From contig NZ_ATVI01000007.1 in NCBI RefSeq assembly GCF_000420645.1, positions 310,001 to 374,000 of the forward strand: a stretch of DNA of 64,000 nt, in the 5' to 3' direction. Made by a program: the position numbers and the translations under genes. How positions within the stretch are numbered: the stretch's first letter is position 1; each line of letters begins with the position of its first letter. This DNA is from Nevskia ramosa DSM 11499. GTDB taxonomy: Bacteria > Pseudomonadota > Gammaproteobacteria > Nevskiales > Nevskiaceae. Shown piece by piece: positions 50,983 to 60,902 of the stretch. The notes beneath the pieces were generated by a model. It saw nothing but the letters and a program-made list of their open reading frames with translations, was not told where the DNA came from and searched no databases.

Positions 50983-52115
50983 GCGTCGCTCCGCCGTCGT
51001 GTCGCCAGCAGACGCTCGATCAGCCACAACAGCGCAATCGCCAGCACCAACCACGGCGTCAACGACGTTGCCGGGCCCGCGGAATCCACTGCGGCCCGCA
51101 GCGGTGCAACGCTCGCCGCTGGTGCGCGATCCGGCGGCGACACGGCGGGACGCAGCAGCTTCAGCAAAGCCGCCGGCAGTTGCGAATCGCGCAACGCCGG
51201 CCAGGCGACCGGATCCAGCGGGCCTGCAAGCGCGTAGACATGCTCCGCTTGCCGGCGCAGCAACGGCTGACCGTCGGCATCGCGCAGCAATACCTCGACC
51301 GTCTTCGTTTCCGGATCGCCGAGCAGCAGGTTCAAGCCTTTGCTGACGAGTGCCTGCGTTGCTTCGTCGAGCTTGTTGCCGGAGACGATCAACAAGTTGC
51401 TGCCTCTCGGAATCGGGGTGCCAAGTGCCTGGTCGTCGACTTCAATCGCAATGCCTGCGGCCTGCCAGGCAGCGGTCAGCGCGCGTGCAACGCTGGCGGC
51501 TGCCGGCGCGTCGGACGCGGTTCGGATCGCGATGCGGAATGGCTGCGCAGCGGGTGCAAGTTCCGGAGTAGCCGCAGCCACCGGCAGCGAACGCCAGACG
51601 ACATCACGACCGATGCGCAAGCGTTCGCCGTCGAGCCCGGCGAGTTCGGCCGGGACGACGATGCTCAGTTTCGTTCCCGCTGGCAGTTCGCGATCCAGTT
51701 CGCGGATCAGGCTTTGCAGCTCGTGCAGATCAGCCGCAGGCGCGGGTTGATCGAGCGATGGAGTACCCGCGGCAAGCCAGTGCCAGTCCGCCAAGGGCGC
51801 GTCGACGGCCGCCCGCGCCGCGTTCGCGTCAAGGCCTGGCGCGACGTAGACCGCAGCCGCATCGGCCGCTTCGTTCGAACGCCACAGAGGCTCAGCGAGC
51901 AGTGCGGCCAGCAAGGCGATCAGCAGCAGTCGCACCGCGAGCAGCCAGCGATCATCGAGTCGCCATTGCCGGCGCGGTGGCGTGCGGGCGGCCAGCCATG
52001 CCAGCGCAGCGAACGGAACATCGCGAGCGGCGCGGCGGCGAATCAGGTGGATCGCGATAGGGATGGCCAGCGCGGCCAGCGCCAGCCAGCCGAACGCTGC
52101 GGCGAAGCTGATCAC
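50979..52115 (-). CDS. BatA N-terminal-domain membrane protein
   Basis: 378 residues. The BatA domain is clear: a first helix (GWLALAALAIPIAIHLIRRR), then RDVPFAALAWLAARTPPRRQ, and a second helix (LLAVRLLLIALLAALLAEPL). A periplasmic alpha/beta domain follows (related to von Willebrand/GATase folds but without a recognisable MIDAS), and a final helix (WLVLAIALLWLIERLLATRR). Both stops and starts overlap neighbours (50979-50982, 52112-52115). It belongs to the MoxR/BatA membrane complex. Confidence 0.82.
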   Translation of the reverse strand: MISFAAAFGWLALAALAIPIAIHLIRRRAARDVPFAALAWLAARTPPRRQWRLDDRWLLAVRLLLIALLAALLAEPLWRSNEAADAAAVYVAPGLDANAARAAVDAPLADWHWLAAGTPSLDQPAPAADLHELQSLIRELDRELPAGTKLSIVVPAELAGLDGERLRIGRDVVWRSLPVAAATPELAPAAQPFRIAIRTASDAPAAASVARALTAAWQAAGIAIEVDDQALGTPIPRGSNLLIVSGNKLDEATQALVSKGLNLLLGDPETKTVEVLLRDADGQPLLRRQAEHVYALAGPLDPVAWPALRDSQLPAALLKLLRPAVSPPDRAPAASVAPLRAAVDSAGPATSLTPWLVLAIALLWLIERLLATRRRSDA

Positions 52116-52999
52116 GCGCTCCGGCCTCGTGCTGCGAACAGCTTGTGCAGCGGCACATCGGCCGGCTCATCGAGCAGGTGTTCGACGCCGGTGACGCCGT
52201 GACGCGCAAGCCGTCGCAACAGTTCGCGACGTGCGGTGCCGAAGCGATCGAGAAAGCCGCTGCGGGCAGCATCGGCATCGAGCGTGCGTTCGCGGCCGCT
52301 TTCCGGATCGATGAAGCGTTGGCTGCCCTGGAACGTGAATTCAGTTTCGCCGACCGTGAGGATGCGGATCGCACGCACGTCGCGGCGAGCGGCGGCGAGG
52401 CGTTCGCAGGACTCGGCGAGGCTGTCGTCGAAGCCGTCGCTGATCACAATCACCAGCGCATCCGCGGCGATCTGCGCGGACAGGAGTGGCGGGGTGGCTC
52501 TCGCGCCATCGCGACCGTCGGCGACCAGGCCAGCGAGCAGCAACAGCAGGCGATCGCGGTGCCGAACGCCGGGCGCGGCCGGCAGGCCTTGCGTGCTTCG
52601 GCCACCGACGGTGATCAGACCGACGCTGTCGCCCTGCTGCACGGCACGTTCGGCGATGCAGGCAGCGATGATCCGGGCTGCGTCGATGCGCGCGTAATCG
52701 GGACGTTCGGGATCGGCCTGCGCCATCGATGCCGAGGTGTCGATGACCAGCCAGACGCTCAAGGGGCTGTCGCGGGTCGCGTCGCGGACGAAGTAGCGGT
52801 CCGAACGGGCATACAGCTTCCAGTCGATCTGGCGCGGCTCATCGCCCTGGCCGTAGGCGCGGTACTGCGCGAACTCGAGCCCGGCGCCACGTCCGCGCCC
52901 GGTGTGCAGGCCCAGACCTTGACCGTTCGGCGTCAGGCGGCTGCTGATGCGCAGGCTTTTCAGGCGAGCACGGACTTTGGGCGGGATCAGGCTGCTCAT
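52112..52999 (-). CDS. DUF58 domain protein
   Basis: 295 residues. The DUF58 signature GRGAGLEFAQYRAYGQGDEP then RQIDWKLYARSDRYFVRDAT is complete, followed by a von Willebrand A-like part with the MIDAS DTSASM (WLVIDTSASMAQADPERPDY). DUF58 proteins work with MoxR AAA+ ATPases. It starts 24 bases after moxR and overlaps the BatA gene by four bases. Confidence 0.92.
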   Translation of the reverse strand: MSSLIPPKVRARLKSLRISSRLTPNGQGLGLHTGRGRGAGLEFAQYRAYGQGDEPRQIDWKLYARSDRYFVRDATRDSPLSVWLVIDTSASMAQADPERPDYARIDAARIIAACIAERAVQQGDSVGLITVGGRSTQGLPAAPGVRHRDRLLLLLAGLVADGRDGARATPPLLSAQIAADALVIVISDGFDDSLAESCERLAAARRDVRAIRILTVGETEFTFQGSQRFIDPESGRERTLDADAARSGFLDRFGTARRELLRRLARHGVTGVEHLLDEPADVPLHKLFAARGRSA

Positions 53000-53023
53000 C
53001 GTTCGGTCCGGAGCGATCCGGAC

Positions 53024-54022
53024 CTACGGCGCGGGCAGCGCTTCCAGCACCGCTGCCACCACCTCATCCGCAGTCCGCGCCTCGGCTTCCGCCGCGAACG
53101 ACAGCAGCAGGCGATGACGCAGCACCGGGCCGGCGAGTTCGCGTACGTCTTCACGAGTCACCGCGTAGCGGCCGTGCAGCAGGGCCCTCGCCTTCGCGGC
53201 CAGTGCCAGCGACTGGCCAGCGCGCGGCCCCGCACCCCAGCGCAGCCATTCGCGGACTTGCGGCACTGTGGTGTCCTGCGGTCTGGTCGCACGCACCAGC
53301 CGGGCGATCCAGCCGAGCAAGTCATCGCTCAACGGTACGTCGCGAGTGAGCTTCTGCAACGCCAGAACTTCGTCGCCGCTCATGGCCGCGCTGATCGCCT
53401 GACCGGCAGCGCCGGTGGTCTGGCTGATGATCGCGCGCTCTTCGACTTCGCTTGGGTAGTCGACGCGGATGTGCAGCAGGAAGCGATCGAGCTGCGCTTC
53501 CGGCAGCGGATAGGTGCCAGCCTGTTCGAGCGGGTTCTGGGTGGCCAGCACGAAGAACGGCTCGGGCAGTGCCCAGGTCGTGCCGGCGTAGGAAACCGTG
53601 TGCTCCTGCATCGCTTCGAGGAGTGCGGCCTGGGTCTTCGGCGGCGTGCGGTTCAGCTCGTCGGCGAGCAGCAGGTTGGTGAACACCGGGCCTTTCTGGA
53701 ACTTGAAACTGCGCCGGCCGGTGCCGTGATCTTCTTCGAGGATTTCGGTGCCGAGGATGTCGCTCGGCATCAGATCCGGTGTGAACTGGATGCGCCGGAA
53801 ATCGAGCTTCAGCGCCTGTGACAGCGAGCGCACCAGCAAGGTCTTGCCGAGGCCGGGCACACCTTCGAGCAGGCAATGACCACCCGCAAGCAAGCCGACC
53901 AGCAGCTGCTCGACGACCGCATCCTGACCGACGATGACCCGGGCAATGGCCTTGCGGACTTCGGCCAGTGCAGCGAGCTGGGTGGTGATGGCGGCTTCGG
54001 TCAACAGGGAGATGTCGGGCAT
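53024..54022 (-). CDS. MoxR-family AAA+ ATPase
   Basis: 332 residues from ATG 54022; an earlier in-frame start would read through the REP element. Walker [18 protein letters not shown], Walker [16 protein letters not shown], sensor [20 protein letters not shown] and the C-terminal lid ([20 protein letters not shown]) are intact. MoxR ATPases act as chaperones for metal- or cofactor-dependent proteins and for membrane complexes with DUF58/BatA proteins. Encoded next to a TldD/E protease pair, it may feed that protease or be matured with it. Confidence 0.93.
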   Translation of the reverse strand: MPDISLLTEAAITTQLAALAEVRKAIARVIVGQDAVVEQLLVGLLAGGHCLLEGVPGLGKTLLVRSLSQALKLDFRRIQFTPDLMPSDILGTEILEEDHGTGRRSFKFQKGPVFTNLLLADELNRTPPKTQAALLEAMQEHTVSYAGTTWALPEPFFVLATQNPLEQAGTYPLPEAQLDRFLLHIRVDYPSEVEERAIISQTTGAAGQAISAAMSGDEVLALQKLTRDVPLSDDLLGWIARLVRATRPQDTTVPQVREWLRWGAGPRAGQSLALAAKARALLHGRYAVTREDVRELAGPVLRHRLLLSFAAEAEARTADEVVAAVLEALPAP

Positions 54023-54045
54023 GTTGGCAGCGGGTTGAAGGTATT

Positions 54046-54134
54046 CGTAGGGTGGGCAGGCTTCACTTGCCCACACGCGCGTCACGGTCGAACGGTTGCG
54101 AATCGGTGGGCAGATGAAGCCTGCCCACCCTACG
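54046..54134. repeat. BIME: two REP elements in inverted orientation
   Basis: CGTAGGGTGGGCAGGCTTCA (54046-54065) is repeated as its perfect complement at 54115-54134. Each copy continues into its own hairpin (GTGGGCA paired with TGCCCAC, loops of 9-10 bases), so the locus is two REP units head to head with a variable 49-base centre. The 5' GTAG tetranucleotide is the hallmark of REPs mobilised by RAYT transposases. It lies in the only sizeable gap of the TldD-MoxR array. Confidence 0.85.
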
Positions 54135-54143
54135 GAAGAACAA

Positions 54144-54785
54144 TCAGGCAGTCAGCGCATAGACCACGATATTCACCGCGAACTTGGTGTTGTCCTCGGC
54201 GTTGAAACGCTTGTTGCGCCAGTCGTAATCCCATTCGCAGCCGTAATCCTTGTTGCTGTACAGCAGGCCGAGGCGGCCGTTAATCTCGATGCCTTTCAGA
54301 TAGTCGTGCACCAGATCGTCGCCCCAGCCGTTCAGCTCGATGCTGTTGGCAGGCGGCCCGTCGAAGCTGAAGAAACTGGAGTACACGGCGTGCGTTTTCG
54401 GCAGCTTCTTCAGGGACTCCGTACCGAAGATCGACTCCATTTGCCGCTCGAAGCTTTTCGCGAACAGGCCGTCGATATCGTGATTGCAGTCGTCGGCGAA
54501 CACGAAGCCGCCGTTGCGGACATAGGCCTCGAAATTCCTGCGTTCGTCCGGCGTGAACTCCACCAGCTTGTTGCCGGCGATGTAGACGAACGGCGCGGTC
54601 AGCATGCGCGGATCAGCGAGCGGAATGACCTTCTCTTCCGGGTCCACTCTCAGCGTCGTGTACTGCAGCAAGGTATCGATGATGTTCGACGGCATCCGCT
54701 GATCGACATCCCAGTTGCCGGACTCGTACTGCAGCCTCGTGAACCAGAAGTCGTAAACGCCAGCGGATGCCGTTGCCATGCCCAA
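54144..54785 (-). CDS. DUF4159 domain protein
   Basis: 213 residues from ATG 54785 (ATG 54779 is the alternative). The DUF4159 core is visible: [60 protein letters not shown] and a late [20 protein letters not shown]. The fold is GATase-1-like by family knowledge, with no nucleophile cysteine in the usual position. It has no signal peptide. It follows tldE after one base and precedes the REP element and moxR. Confidence 0.85.
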   Translation of the reverse strand: MGMATASAGVYDFWFTRLQYESGNWDVDQRMPSNIIDTLLQYTTLRVDPEEKVIPLADPRMLTAPFVYIAGNKLVEFTPDERRNFEAYVRNGGFVFADDCNHDIDGLFAKSFERQMESIFGTESLKKLPKTHAVYSSFFSFDGPPANSIELNGWGDDLVHDYLKGIEINGRLGLLYSNKDYGCEWDYDWRNKRFNAEDNTKFAVNIVVYALTA

Positions 54786-54786
54786 G

Positions 54787-56121
54787 CTATACCGCGTCGG
54801 AAAGCGAGGTGAACGTGAACTCGCGAATCTTCATCGGCGGAATCAGCATCACGAACGGTGACTCGTCATCACCCACTCGTTCCGGTTTGCCGAACTCGTC
54901 GACGTTGTTGAGCATGATCACCGGCGACTCGTTCCAGCGGAAATTCTTGATCGGATACTTGATCTCGCCGTTCTCGATGTAGAAGGTGCCGTCGCGGGTC
55001 AGGCCAGTCAGCAGCACCGTCTGCGGGTCCACCGAGCGGATGTACCAGGTGCGAGTGACAAGGATGCCTTTCTTGGTCGACTTGACCAGATCCATCGTCG
55101 ATTTGGTGCCGCCGACCATGATCAGATTGCCCGGCTGGCCGATCGCCTTGGCCTTCTTCAGCTGCGCCCAGTAGCGCGAGTACTGCAGGCTGTCGACCTT
55201 GCCGTTGGTGATGATCGGCATGCGTTCGCGCGGCAGGCCGTCTTCGTCCCAGGGCAGCACGGCAGCACCGGGATGCAGCGGATCGGCGAACAGCGTGACC
55301 TTCTCGTCGAAAACCTTTTCTCCAAGGCGATTGCCGCCGCCCTTCTTGGTCAGGAAGCTGCGGCCTTCGTCGGCCGAGCGGGCATCGAAGCCCTGCATCA
55401 TGTAGGTGAGCATCCCGGCGCTCGCCGCCGGTTCGAGGACCACCGTGTACTTGCCCGGCTCCAGGGCCTTGGCATCGACCGACTTCTGTGCTTTCGCGAT
55501 CGCCGTCTGGATGTCGCTCTTGGCGCTGAACGTTCCGACATCGGAAACATTGCGCGCCACCCAGCCCGAACCACGGGCGTCTTCAGTGCGCACGGTGCAG
55601 GTGAAATCGACATTGGTGGCCTGCTGGTAGCCGAAGTTGCCCTTCGAGTTGGCGACGGCCGAAAAGCGCACCGAATCGCTGAAGAAACCGGCGGCGACCA
55701 GCTTGCCGGCCTTGGACGGCGTGATGCTGTCGGCCGCTACCTGGGCGCGATACTCCGGCGTGATCGCCGCAGTGGCGGCGTCGAACGTGGGTGTCGGCTT
55801 GTAGTCCTGCTTGCCGATCGCCGCGATGAACTCCGGATTGTCCGGCGCCAGACGGGCCAGGTCTTCGGCGCGCTTGACGACCTTGGCCAGTGCCGCGTCA
55901 TCGAACTCGTTGATCGTCGCCGTGCCCACCTTCTTGCCGAACGCGACTCTTACCGCCAGTTCGCAGTTGCTGACAATGCCGCTGGTCGATACCGAATTCC
56001 GCGCGTAGCGGATGTTGCCGGCCACCGATCCGTCCAGGGTCGCCGTGCATTCGTCGGCCTTCGACAGCTTGATGACCTTGTCGAGAATCGCCTTGGCCTG
56101 TGCTTCCGTATAGATGCTCAT
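54787..56121 (-). CDS. TldE/PmbA-family protein, partner of TldD
   Basis: 444 residues. The TldE/PmbA family is shown by ARNSVSTSGIVSNCELAVRV, RTEDARGSGWVARNVSDVGT and the C-terminal RNFRWNESPVIMLNNVDEFG region. TldE lacks the zinc motif and forms a heterodimer with TldD that degrades unfolded or modified peptides. No signal peptide is present although the TldD partner appears Tat-exported, so co-export as a complex is possible. It starts 15 bases after tldD. Confidence 0.9.
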   Translation of the reverse strand: MSIYTEAQAKAILDKVIKLSKADECTATLDGSVAGNIRYARNSVSTSGIVSNCELAVRVAFGKKVGTATINEFDDAALAKVVKRAEDLARLAPDNPEFIAAIGKQDYKPTPTFDAATAAITPEYRAQVAADSITPSKAGKLVAAGFFSDSVRFSAVANSKGNFGYQQATNVDFTCTVRTEDARGSGWVARNVSDVGTFSAKSDIQTAIAKAQKSVDAKALEPGKYTVVLEPAASAGMLTYMMQGFDARSADEGRSFLTKKGGGNRLGEKVFDEKVTLFADPLHPGAAVLPWDEDGLPRERMPIITNGKVDSLQYSRYWAQLKKAKAIGQPGNLIMVGGTKSTMDLVKSTKKGILVTRTWYIRSVDPQTVLLTGLTRDGTFYIENGEIKYPIKNFRWNESPVIMLNNVDEFGKPERVGDDESPFVMLIPPMKIREFTFTSLSDAV

Positions 56122-56136
56122 GTTCGTGAGTTGTCC

Positions 56137-57771
56137 TTAGCCGAGGCTGCGCGCGGTGTTGATGACATTGATGCCGTTGAACCGGGTCGTCGAAGACCCG
56201 TGCGACACCGCCGATACCTGCGAAGGCTGGCCCTTGCCATCGAAGAAGGAACCGCCGAAACGGTAATCGCTGTCATCGCAGATCGCCGCACAGGCACCCC
56301 AGAATTCCGGCGTCCGCATCTGGTAAGCCACGTCCTCGATCTGCTCGGTGATCTTGCCGTCCTTGATCTCGTAGAACAGCTGGCCGCCGAACTGCGCGTT
56401 GTAGCGCTGCTGATCGATGGAGAACGAGCCGTCGCCGATGATGTAGATGCCGTTCTCGACGTCCTTGATCATCTCTTCTACACCGAGCTTGGCCTTGCCC
56501 GGCGCCAGCGAGACATTGGCCATGCGCTGGAACTGCACGCTCTGCCAGGAATCGGCATAGCAGCAGCCCTGCGATTCCTTCTCGCCGATGATGTAGGCCT
56601 GATCGCGGATCGCCTGATAGTTGACCAGCACGCCGTCCTTGACCAGATCCCAGCGCTTGGTGGTCACGCCTTCATCGTCGTAACCCACCGCGCCTAGCGT
56701 GGTCGGCTGGATCTTGTCGGCGAACAGGGTCACGGCCGGGCTGCCGTACTTGAAGTCCTTCTGCTTCCACTTGTCGAGCGTGGCGAAGCTGGTGCCGGCG
56801 TAGTTCGCCTCGTAACCGAGCACGCGATCGAGTTCCAGCGGATGGCCGACCGATTCGTGGATGGTCAGCCAGAGATGCGAAGGATCGAGCACCAGATCGT
56901 ATTTGCCCGGCTTCACCGAACGCGCGGTCAGCTTGGCGCGCGCCTGCTTGGCGCCGGCGATCGCGTCCTCGACCATGTCGTACGAGCTTGAATAGCCGAT
57001 CACGCCACCCGGCAGTTTCAGCTTGCCGGAAGGCTTGGCATCCAGGTACTCGTAGCCCATGCCCATCGGTGCCGACATCTCGCTGCGCGTGCGGAACTTG
57101 CCGCTCTTCTTGTCGATCGCGGTGACCTGCATCGGCGTCCAGATGCGGTGGATGTCCTGGTCGACATAGGAGTTGTCGGTGGACGCGAAATACTTCTGCT
57201 CGTTGACCAGGAACATCATCGAGTTGATGTAGTCGGCGCCGGCCTTCAGCGCGGCGTTGTTGACCGCCAGCAGCAGCTCGACCTTGTCCTTGATCGGTAC
57301 TTCCATCGCATTCTTCTTGATCGGCGTCGCCCAGGACACCTCACCGAGGCCCTTGGTCGGCGCCAGCTGCACCGGCGCAGTCTGGAACTTGGAGTTGGCC
57401 TTGGCGATCGCGGCAGCCTGCTGAGCGGCCTTGGCAACTGCGTCTGGGGACAAGTCGCTGGTCGCCGCGAAGCCCCAAGTGCCGTTGACGATCACCCGGA
57501 TGCCGATGCCGGTCGATTCGGTATTGACCACGTTCTCGACCCGTGTCTCGCGGGTGATCACGAACTGGCGCAGATAGCGGCCGATGCGGGCATCGGCATA
57601 GGTCGCACCGGCCTTGGTCGCGGCATTCAGCGCGGTATCGGCGAGCGTCTTGCGCATCGCCTTGTCGGCCTGGGTCGCCAGTACCTCGGCGGCCACTGCA
57701 TTGCCGTAGATCGGCAGCATCAGCGCGCCAACGCTGGTGCTGGTTCGTTTCAGGAAGTCGCGTCTATCCAT
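56137..57771 (-). CDS. TldD-family metallopeptidase with a twin-arginine signal
   Basis: 544 residues from ATG 57771. The N-terminus MDRRDFLKRTSTSVGALMLP is a Tat-type signal (RRxFLK) with a hydrophobic core ending AVAA, unusual for TldD. The zinc-protease motif HESVGH (HExxxH) lies in LWLTIHESVGHPLELDRVLG with the following GYEANYAGTSF, typical of the family. E. coli TldD is cytoplasmic and about 481 residues, so the extra length is largely the signal. Promoter elements must lie in the 204-base spacer before fliK. Confidence 0.92.
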   Translation of the reverse strand: MDRRDFLKRTSTSVGALMLPIYGNAVAAEVLATQADKAMRKTLADTALNAATKAGATYADARIGRYLRQFVITRETRVENVVNTESTGIGIRVIVNGTWGFAATSDLSPDAVAKAAQQAAAIAKANSKFQTAPVQLAPTKGLGEVSWATPIKKNAMEVPIKDKVELLLAVNNAALKAGADYINSMMFLVNEQKYFASTDNSYVDQDIHRIWTPMQVTAIDKKSGKFRTRSEMSAPMGMGYEYLDAKPSGKLKLPGGVIGYSSSYDMVEDAIAGAKQARAKLTARSVKPGKYDLVLDPSHLWLTIHESVGHPLELDRVLGYEANYAGTSFATLDKWKQKDFKYGSPAVTLFADKIQPTTLGAVGYDDEGVTTKRWDLVKDGVLVNYQAIRDQAYIIGEKESQGCCYADSWQSVQFQRMANVSLAPGKAKLGVEEMIKDVENGIYIIGDGSFSIDQQRYNAQFGGQLFYEIKDGKITEQIEDVAYQMRTPEFWGACAAICDDSDYRFGGSFFDGKGQPSQVSAVSHGSSTTRFNGINVINTARSLG

Positions 57772-57933
57772 CGGGTGGCCATCTCCGGGCTGCATGCGGG
57801 AGCAAGCGCAGGACCCGCCGAGACGTAAAATCCGGCCGATCGCAGACTCGCGTTAATCGCTAGGACAGCGCAGCCCGCCAATAGGTTTGAATCCCGATCA
57901 GTTGGACCACGCTAATGGCCACAACACGAGCAT

Positions 57934-57958
57934 GAATCGGGCCGGATTCGGCCGATTC
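57934..57958. terminator. Hairpin downstream of fliK
   Basis: GAATCGG-CCG (57934-57944, one bulged G) pairs with CGG-CCGATTC (57949-57958) around a GATT loop, 18 bases past the fliK stop in the minus direction. There is no T-tract, so termination is uncertain. Confidence 0.4.
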
Positions 57959-57975
57959 GGGGTCGGCAGGAACGA

Positions 57976-59109
57976 TCAGACGTAGCGATCGATCAAGCCG
58001 CGATGACGGGCCACCGCTGCGACCAAGCGGTCATGTCCCGGGATCGGCTCGTCCGGCAACCTGCCGGGAGCACCCGACCAGGATGACGTTCCGGGGCGGC
58101 CCTGCCCGCCCGCTTCCCGCTCCTGAGACTGGAACTGCGCCGAGCCGCCGATCTCCGCCTGACCCAGTTGCAGCCCATCCGCAGCCATGCGTTCGCGCAG
58201 TTGCGGCAGGCTGGCTTCGAGCGCCGCGCGGGCGGCGGGATGATCGGCGCCGAACCAGACGCTGGCCGTCTGCTGCTCGACTCTGATGCGGACATCGATG
58301 CTGCCGAGTTCGCGCGGATGCAGTTGCAGACGTGCTTCCTGCACGCCGGCTTCGCTCAGCCAGCGCAGGCGTTCGCCAAGACGCACTGCAGCGTCCAGAC
58401 CATCGAGCGCCAGCGGCTCGCCATAGGCATCCAGCGCCGTGCCCGGTGCGGCGGCCAGCAGGCTCGAAGCTGCGTCGCTGCTGCTGGTCGGGGTGACGCT
58501 GATCGCTTGTGGCGCGCGCTCGGCGGTGACGGCGGTGACCGGCACGATCGGCAGGTCGGCCTTGATGACCAGTGCGTCCAGTGCGCTGTCGAGGCTGGTG
58601 TTCTGGGCCGTCGTCAACACGGTTTCGGCGCTTGGCGTCGCCGCATCGAGCCCCGCGCCAATAGCGGCAGCGAAAGCGGTGGCTTCATCACTGCTCGTCG
58701 GCAAGGCCGGCACCTCGGCAATCGGCTGCGATGGCCGACCGCTTCCAGCCGCGCTTGCCAGCACCGCCAGCGCAGCATCGCTGCCATCGGCAGCGTCTGA
58801 CTGAGCATCGCCGAGCGTGCTGACCGGCGGCGGCACACGCAGCGCCTGCAGCCAGGCCGGCAAGGCCGGTGCGGCGTCGGCTGGCACGGCCGTGCCGGCC
58901 TCATCACGATCGTCATCGCTGTTCTTGTCTTCCTCCGCGGCCTTGGCTTCCTTGCTCGCAGCGGCTTTCGAAGCGGCCGGGCCAGCGCCCAGCAGATCGG
59001 CGAATGGCGAGCCCTTGTCCTTCGGCTCGGTCGCGGCATCGCCGCGCGCGGTCGCCCGCGATCCGCCGATCGAGGAAGTCGACAGCATGGCCGACAGGCC
59101 GGCGCTCAC
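57976..59109 (-). CDS. fliK: Flagellar hook-length control protein FliK
   Basis: 377 residues. The N-terminal and central parts are alanine-, aspartate- and proline-rich with no order, as usual for this molecular ruler. The C-terminal domain is conserved: AVRLGERLRWLSEAGVQEAR then LQLHPRELGSIDVRIRVEQQ and LRERMAADGLQLGQAEI. It controls the switch of the flagellar export apparatus from hook to filament substrates. The ATG at 59109 overlaps the fliJ stop by four bases. Confidence 0.9.
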   Translation of the reverse strand: MSAGLSAMLSTSSIGGSRATARGDAATEPKDKGSPFADLLGAGPAASKAAASKEAKAAEEDKNSDDDRDEAGTAVPADAAPALPAWLQALRVPPPVSTLGDAQSDAADGSDAALAVLASAAGSGRPSQPIAEVPALPTSSDEATAFAAAIGAGLDAATPSAETVLTTAQNTSLDSALDALVIKADLPIVPVTAVTAERAPQAISVTPTSSSDAASSLLAAAPGTALDAYGEPLALDGLDAAVRLGERLRWLSEAGVQEARLQLHPRELGSIDVRIRVEQQTASVWFGADHPAARAALEASLPQLRERMAADGLQLGQAEIGGSAQFQSQEREAGGQGRPGTSSWSGAPGRLPDEPIPGHDRLVAAVARHRGLIDRYV

Positions 59110-59546
59110 GAGCGCTGGCTCGCGGCGAAGTGGCGAACCGTCGCGAATTCGTCCATCTCGCGCTGGCTGGCCTTTTCCTCGGTCCGGCGAACTTCGAGAT
59201 CGCCTTGCTGCTGCAGGTGCTCGGTGATGCGCAACTCGCGGCGCATCGCCAGCCAGCGTTCGTTGGCCTGTGCGACCCGGCCCTGCTCGGCGTCGATGGC
59301 CGCCTGCTGCGCATTCAGCGCTTCGACCAGCTTGCCGCAGAACTGCCGCTGGTTCTCCAGCAGCATCGGCGTCGGCCGAACGGGCAAGCGGCTCTGATAG
59401 TCCTCCAGGTAGTGCTGCAGCTCGCCGTGCAGCGCTTGCTGCTCGGCCAGCCGGGCCTGGGCCTTGGCCAGCAGGGCCTTGGCATCGTCCTCGTTGCGCT
59501 CGGCGACGAGGTTCAGCAATTCCAGACGAACCTGAGAGAGCGCCAT
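59106..59546 (-). CDS. fliJ: Flagellar export chaperone FliJ
   Basis: 146 residues, almost wholly coiled-coil (ALLAKAQARLAEQQALHGEL, LRITEHLQQQGDLEVRRTEE), the normal size for FliJ. It links the FliI ATPase ring to FlhA in the export apparatus. It starts 3 bases after the fliI stop and overlaps fliK. Confidence 0.85.
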   Translation of the reverse strand: MALSQVRLELLNLVAERNEDDAKALLAKAQARLAEQQALHGELQHYLEDYQSRLPVRPTPMLLENQRQFCGKLVEALNAQQAAIDAEQGRVAQANERWLAMRRELRITEHLQQQGDLEVRRTEEKASQREMDEFATVRHFAASQRS

Positions 59547-59549
59547 GAC

Positions 59550-60902
59550 TTACTTCACCTCGGGGAACAGGTTCTGCAACGCCGCGTGGGACGCCGGAAA
59601 CATCGACGGCTCATGCACGTCCTGACGCAGGAAGGCTTCGATGCGCGGCCACATCGCCATTGCCGCGTCGACCTTGGGATCGGTGCCCGGCTTGTAGGCG
59701 CCGATGTTGATCAGGTCGCGATTGCGCTGGTAGGTCGACACCGTCTGCTTGAAGGCGCGGACCCGCCGCTGATGATCGAGCGGCGTCACTTCGTTGGCGA
59801 CGCGGGAGATCGAGGCTTCGATGTCGAGCGCCGGGTAGATGCCGGCGTCGGCGATCGCGCGACTCAGCACGAAGTGGCCATCGAGAATGCCGCGTGCGGC
59901 GTCGACGATCGGATCGTTCTGGTCATCGCCTTCGGCGAGCACGGTATAGAACGCGGTGATCGAACCGCCGCCCGGCAAGCCATTGCCAGCGCGCTCGACC
60001 AGCTTCGGCAACTGCGCGAACACCGAGGGCGGATAGCCGCGTGTCGCTGGCGGTTCACCGACGGCCAGGCCGATCTCGCGCAGTGCCTGCGCATAGCGGC
60101 TTAAAGAATCCATCAGCAGCAACACGTTCTTGCCCTGATCGCGAAACGCCTCGGCAATCGAGGTCGCCAGCCAGGCACCGCGTACGCGCGCCAAGGGCGA
60201 ACGATCCGCAGGCGTAGCGACGACCACGGCGCGCTTCAGCGCTTCCGGGCCGAGCGCGTTGTCGATGAAATCGCGGACTTCACGGCCGCGTTCGCCGACC
60301 AGGCCAACGACGATGATGTCCGCCTGCGTATAGCGGGTCATCATGCCGAGCAAGGTCGATTTGCCGACGCCGGTGCCGGCGAACAAGCCGAGGCGCTGAC
60401 CGCGGCCAACGGTCAGCAGCGCGTTGATCGCGCGCACGCCGACATCGAGCGGCTCCTTGATCGGCGCGCGGGCCAGCGGATTGATCGGCGTCGTGGTCGC
60501 CGCGCGACGTTCGCAGACCAGACGGCCGAGGCCATCGAGCGGTTCGCCTTCGCTGTCGAGCACGCGGCCGAGCAGACCTTCGCCGACCGGCACCCGCGGC
60601 ATCCGCGCCATCGGGATGACTCTGGCATTCGGTTTCAGGCCGTGCATCTCGCCGGTCGGCATCAGATAGGTGCGGTCGCCGGAGAAGCCGACCACTTCCG
60701 CTTCGAGCATGCCGCCATCGGCGTTGACCACGCGGCAGCGGCTGCCGATCTGGCTCTGGCAGCCGACCGCTTCCAGGGTCAGGCCGACGACGCGCTTCAG
60801 CACGCCTTCGACGACCACCGAGCGTGAGTTGGCCGCGCGGTCGGCAGCCAGCGTCAAAGCCTTGGCGAGGCGGCTGTCACGGGCGGCAGTCAGGGCGGTC
60901 AT
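59550..60902 (-). CDS. fliI: Flagellum-specific ATPase FliI
   Basis: 450 residues from ATG 60902, which overlaps the fliH stop by one base (TAATG); an upstream start would lie inside fliH. The F1-beta-like fold shows Walker [16 protein letters not shown], catalytic glutamate in [10 protein letters not shown], and Walker [15 protein letters not shown]. The N-terminal beta-barrel ([20 protein letters not shown]) is typical. It energises unloading of export substrates. Confidence 0.96.
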   Translation of the reverse strand: MTALTAARDSRLAKALTLAADRAANSRSVVVEGVLKRVVGLTLEAVGCQSQIGSRCRVVNADGGMLEAEVVGFSGDRTYLMPTGEMHGLKPNARVIPMARMPRVPVGEGLLGRVLDSEGEPLDGLGRLVCERRAATTTPINPLARAPIKEPLDVGVRAINALLTVGRGQRLGLFAGTGVGKSTLLGMMTRYTQADIIVVGLVGERGREVRDFIDNALGPEALKRAVVVATPADRSPLARVRGAWLATSIAEAFRDQGKNVLLLMDSLSRYAQALREIGLAVGEPPATRGYPPSVFAQLPKLVERAGNGLPGGGSITAFYTVLAEGDDQNDPIVDAARGILDGHFVLSRAIADAGIYPALDIEASISRVANEVTPLDHQRRVRAFKQTVSTYQRNRDLINIGAYKPGTDPKVDAAMAMWPRIEAFLRQDVHEPSMFPASHAALQNLFPEVK

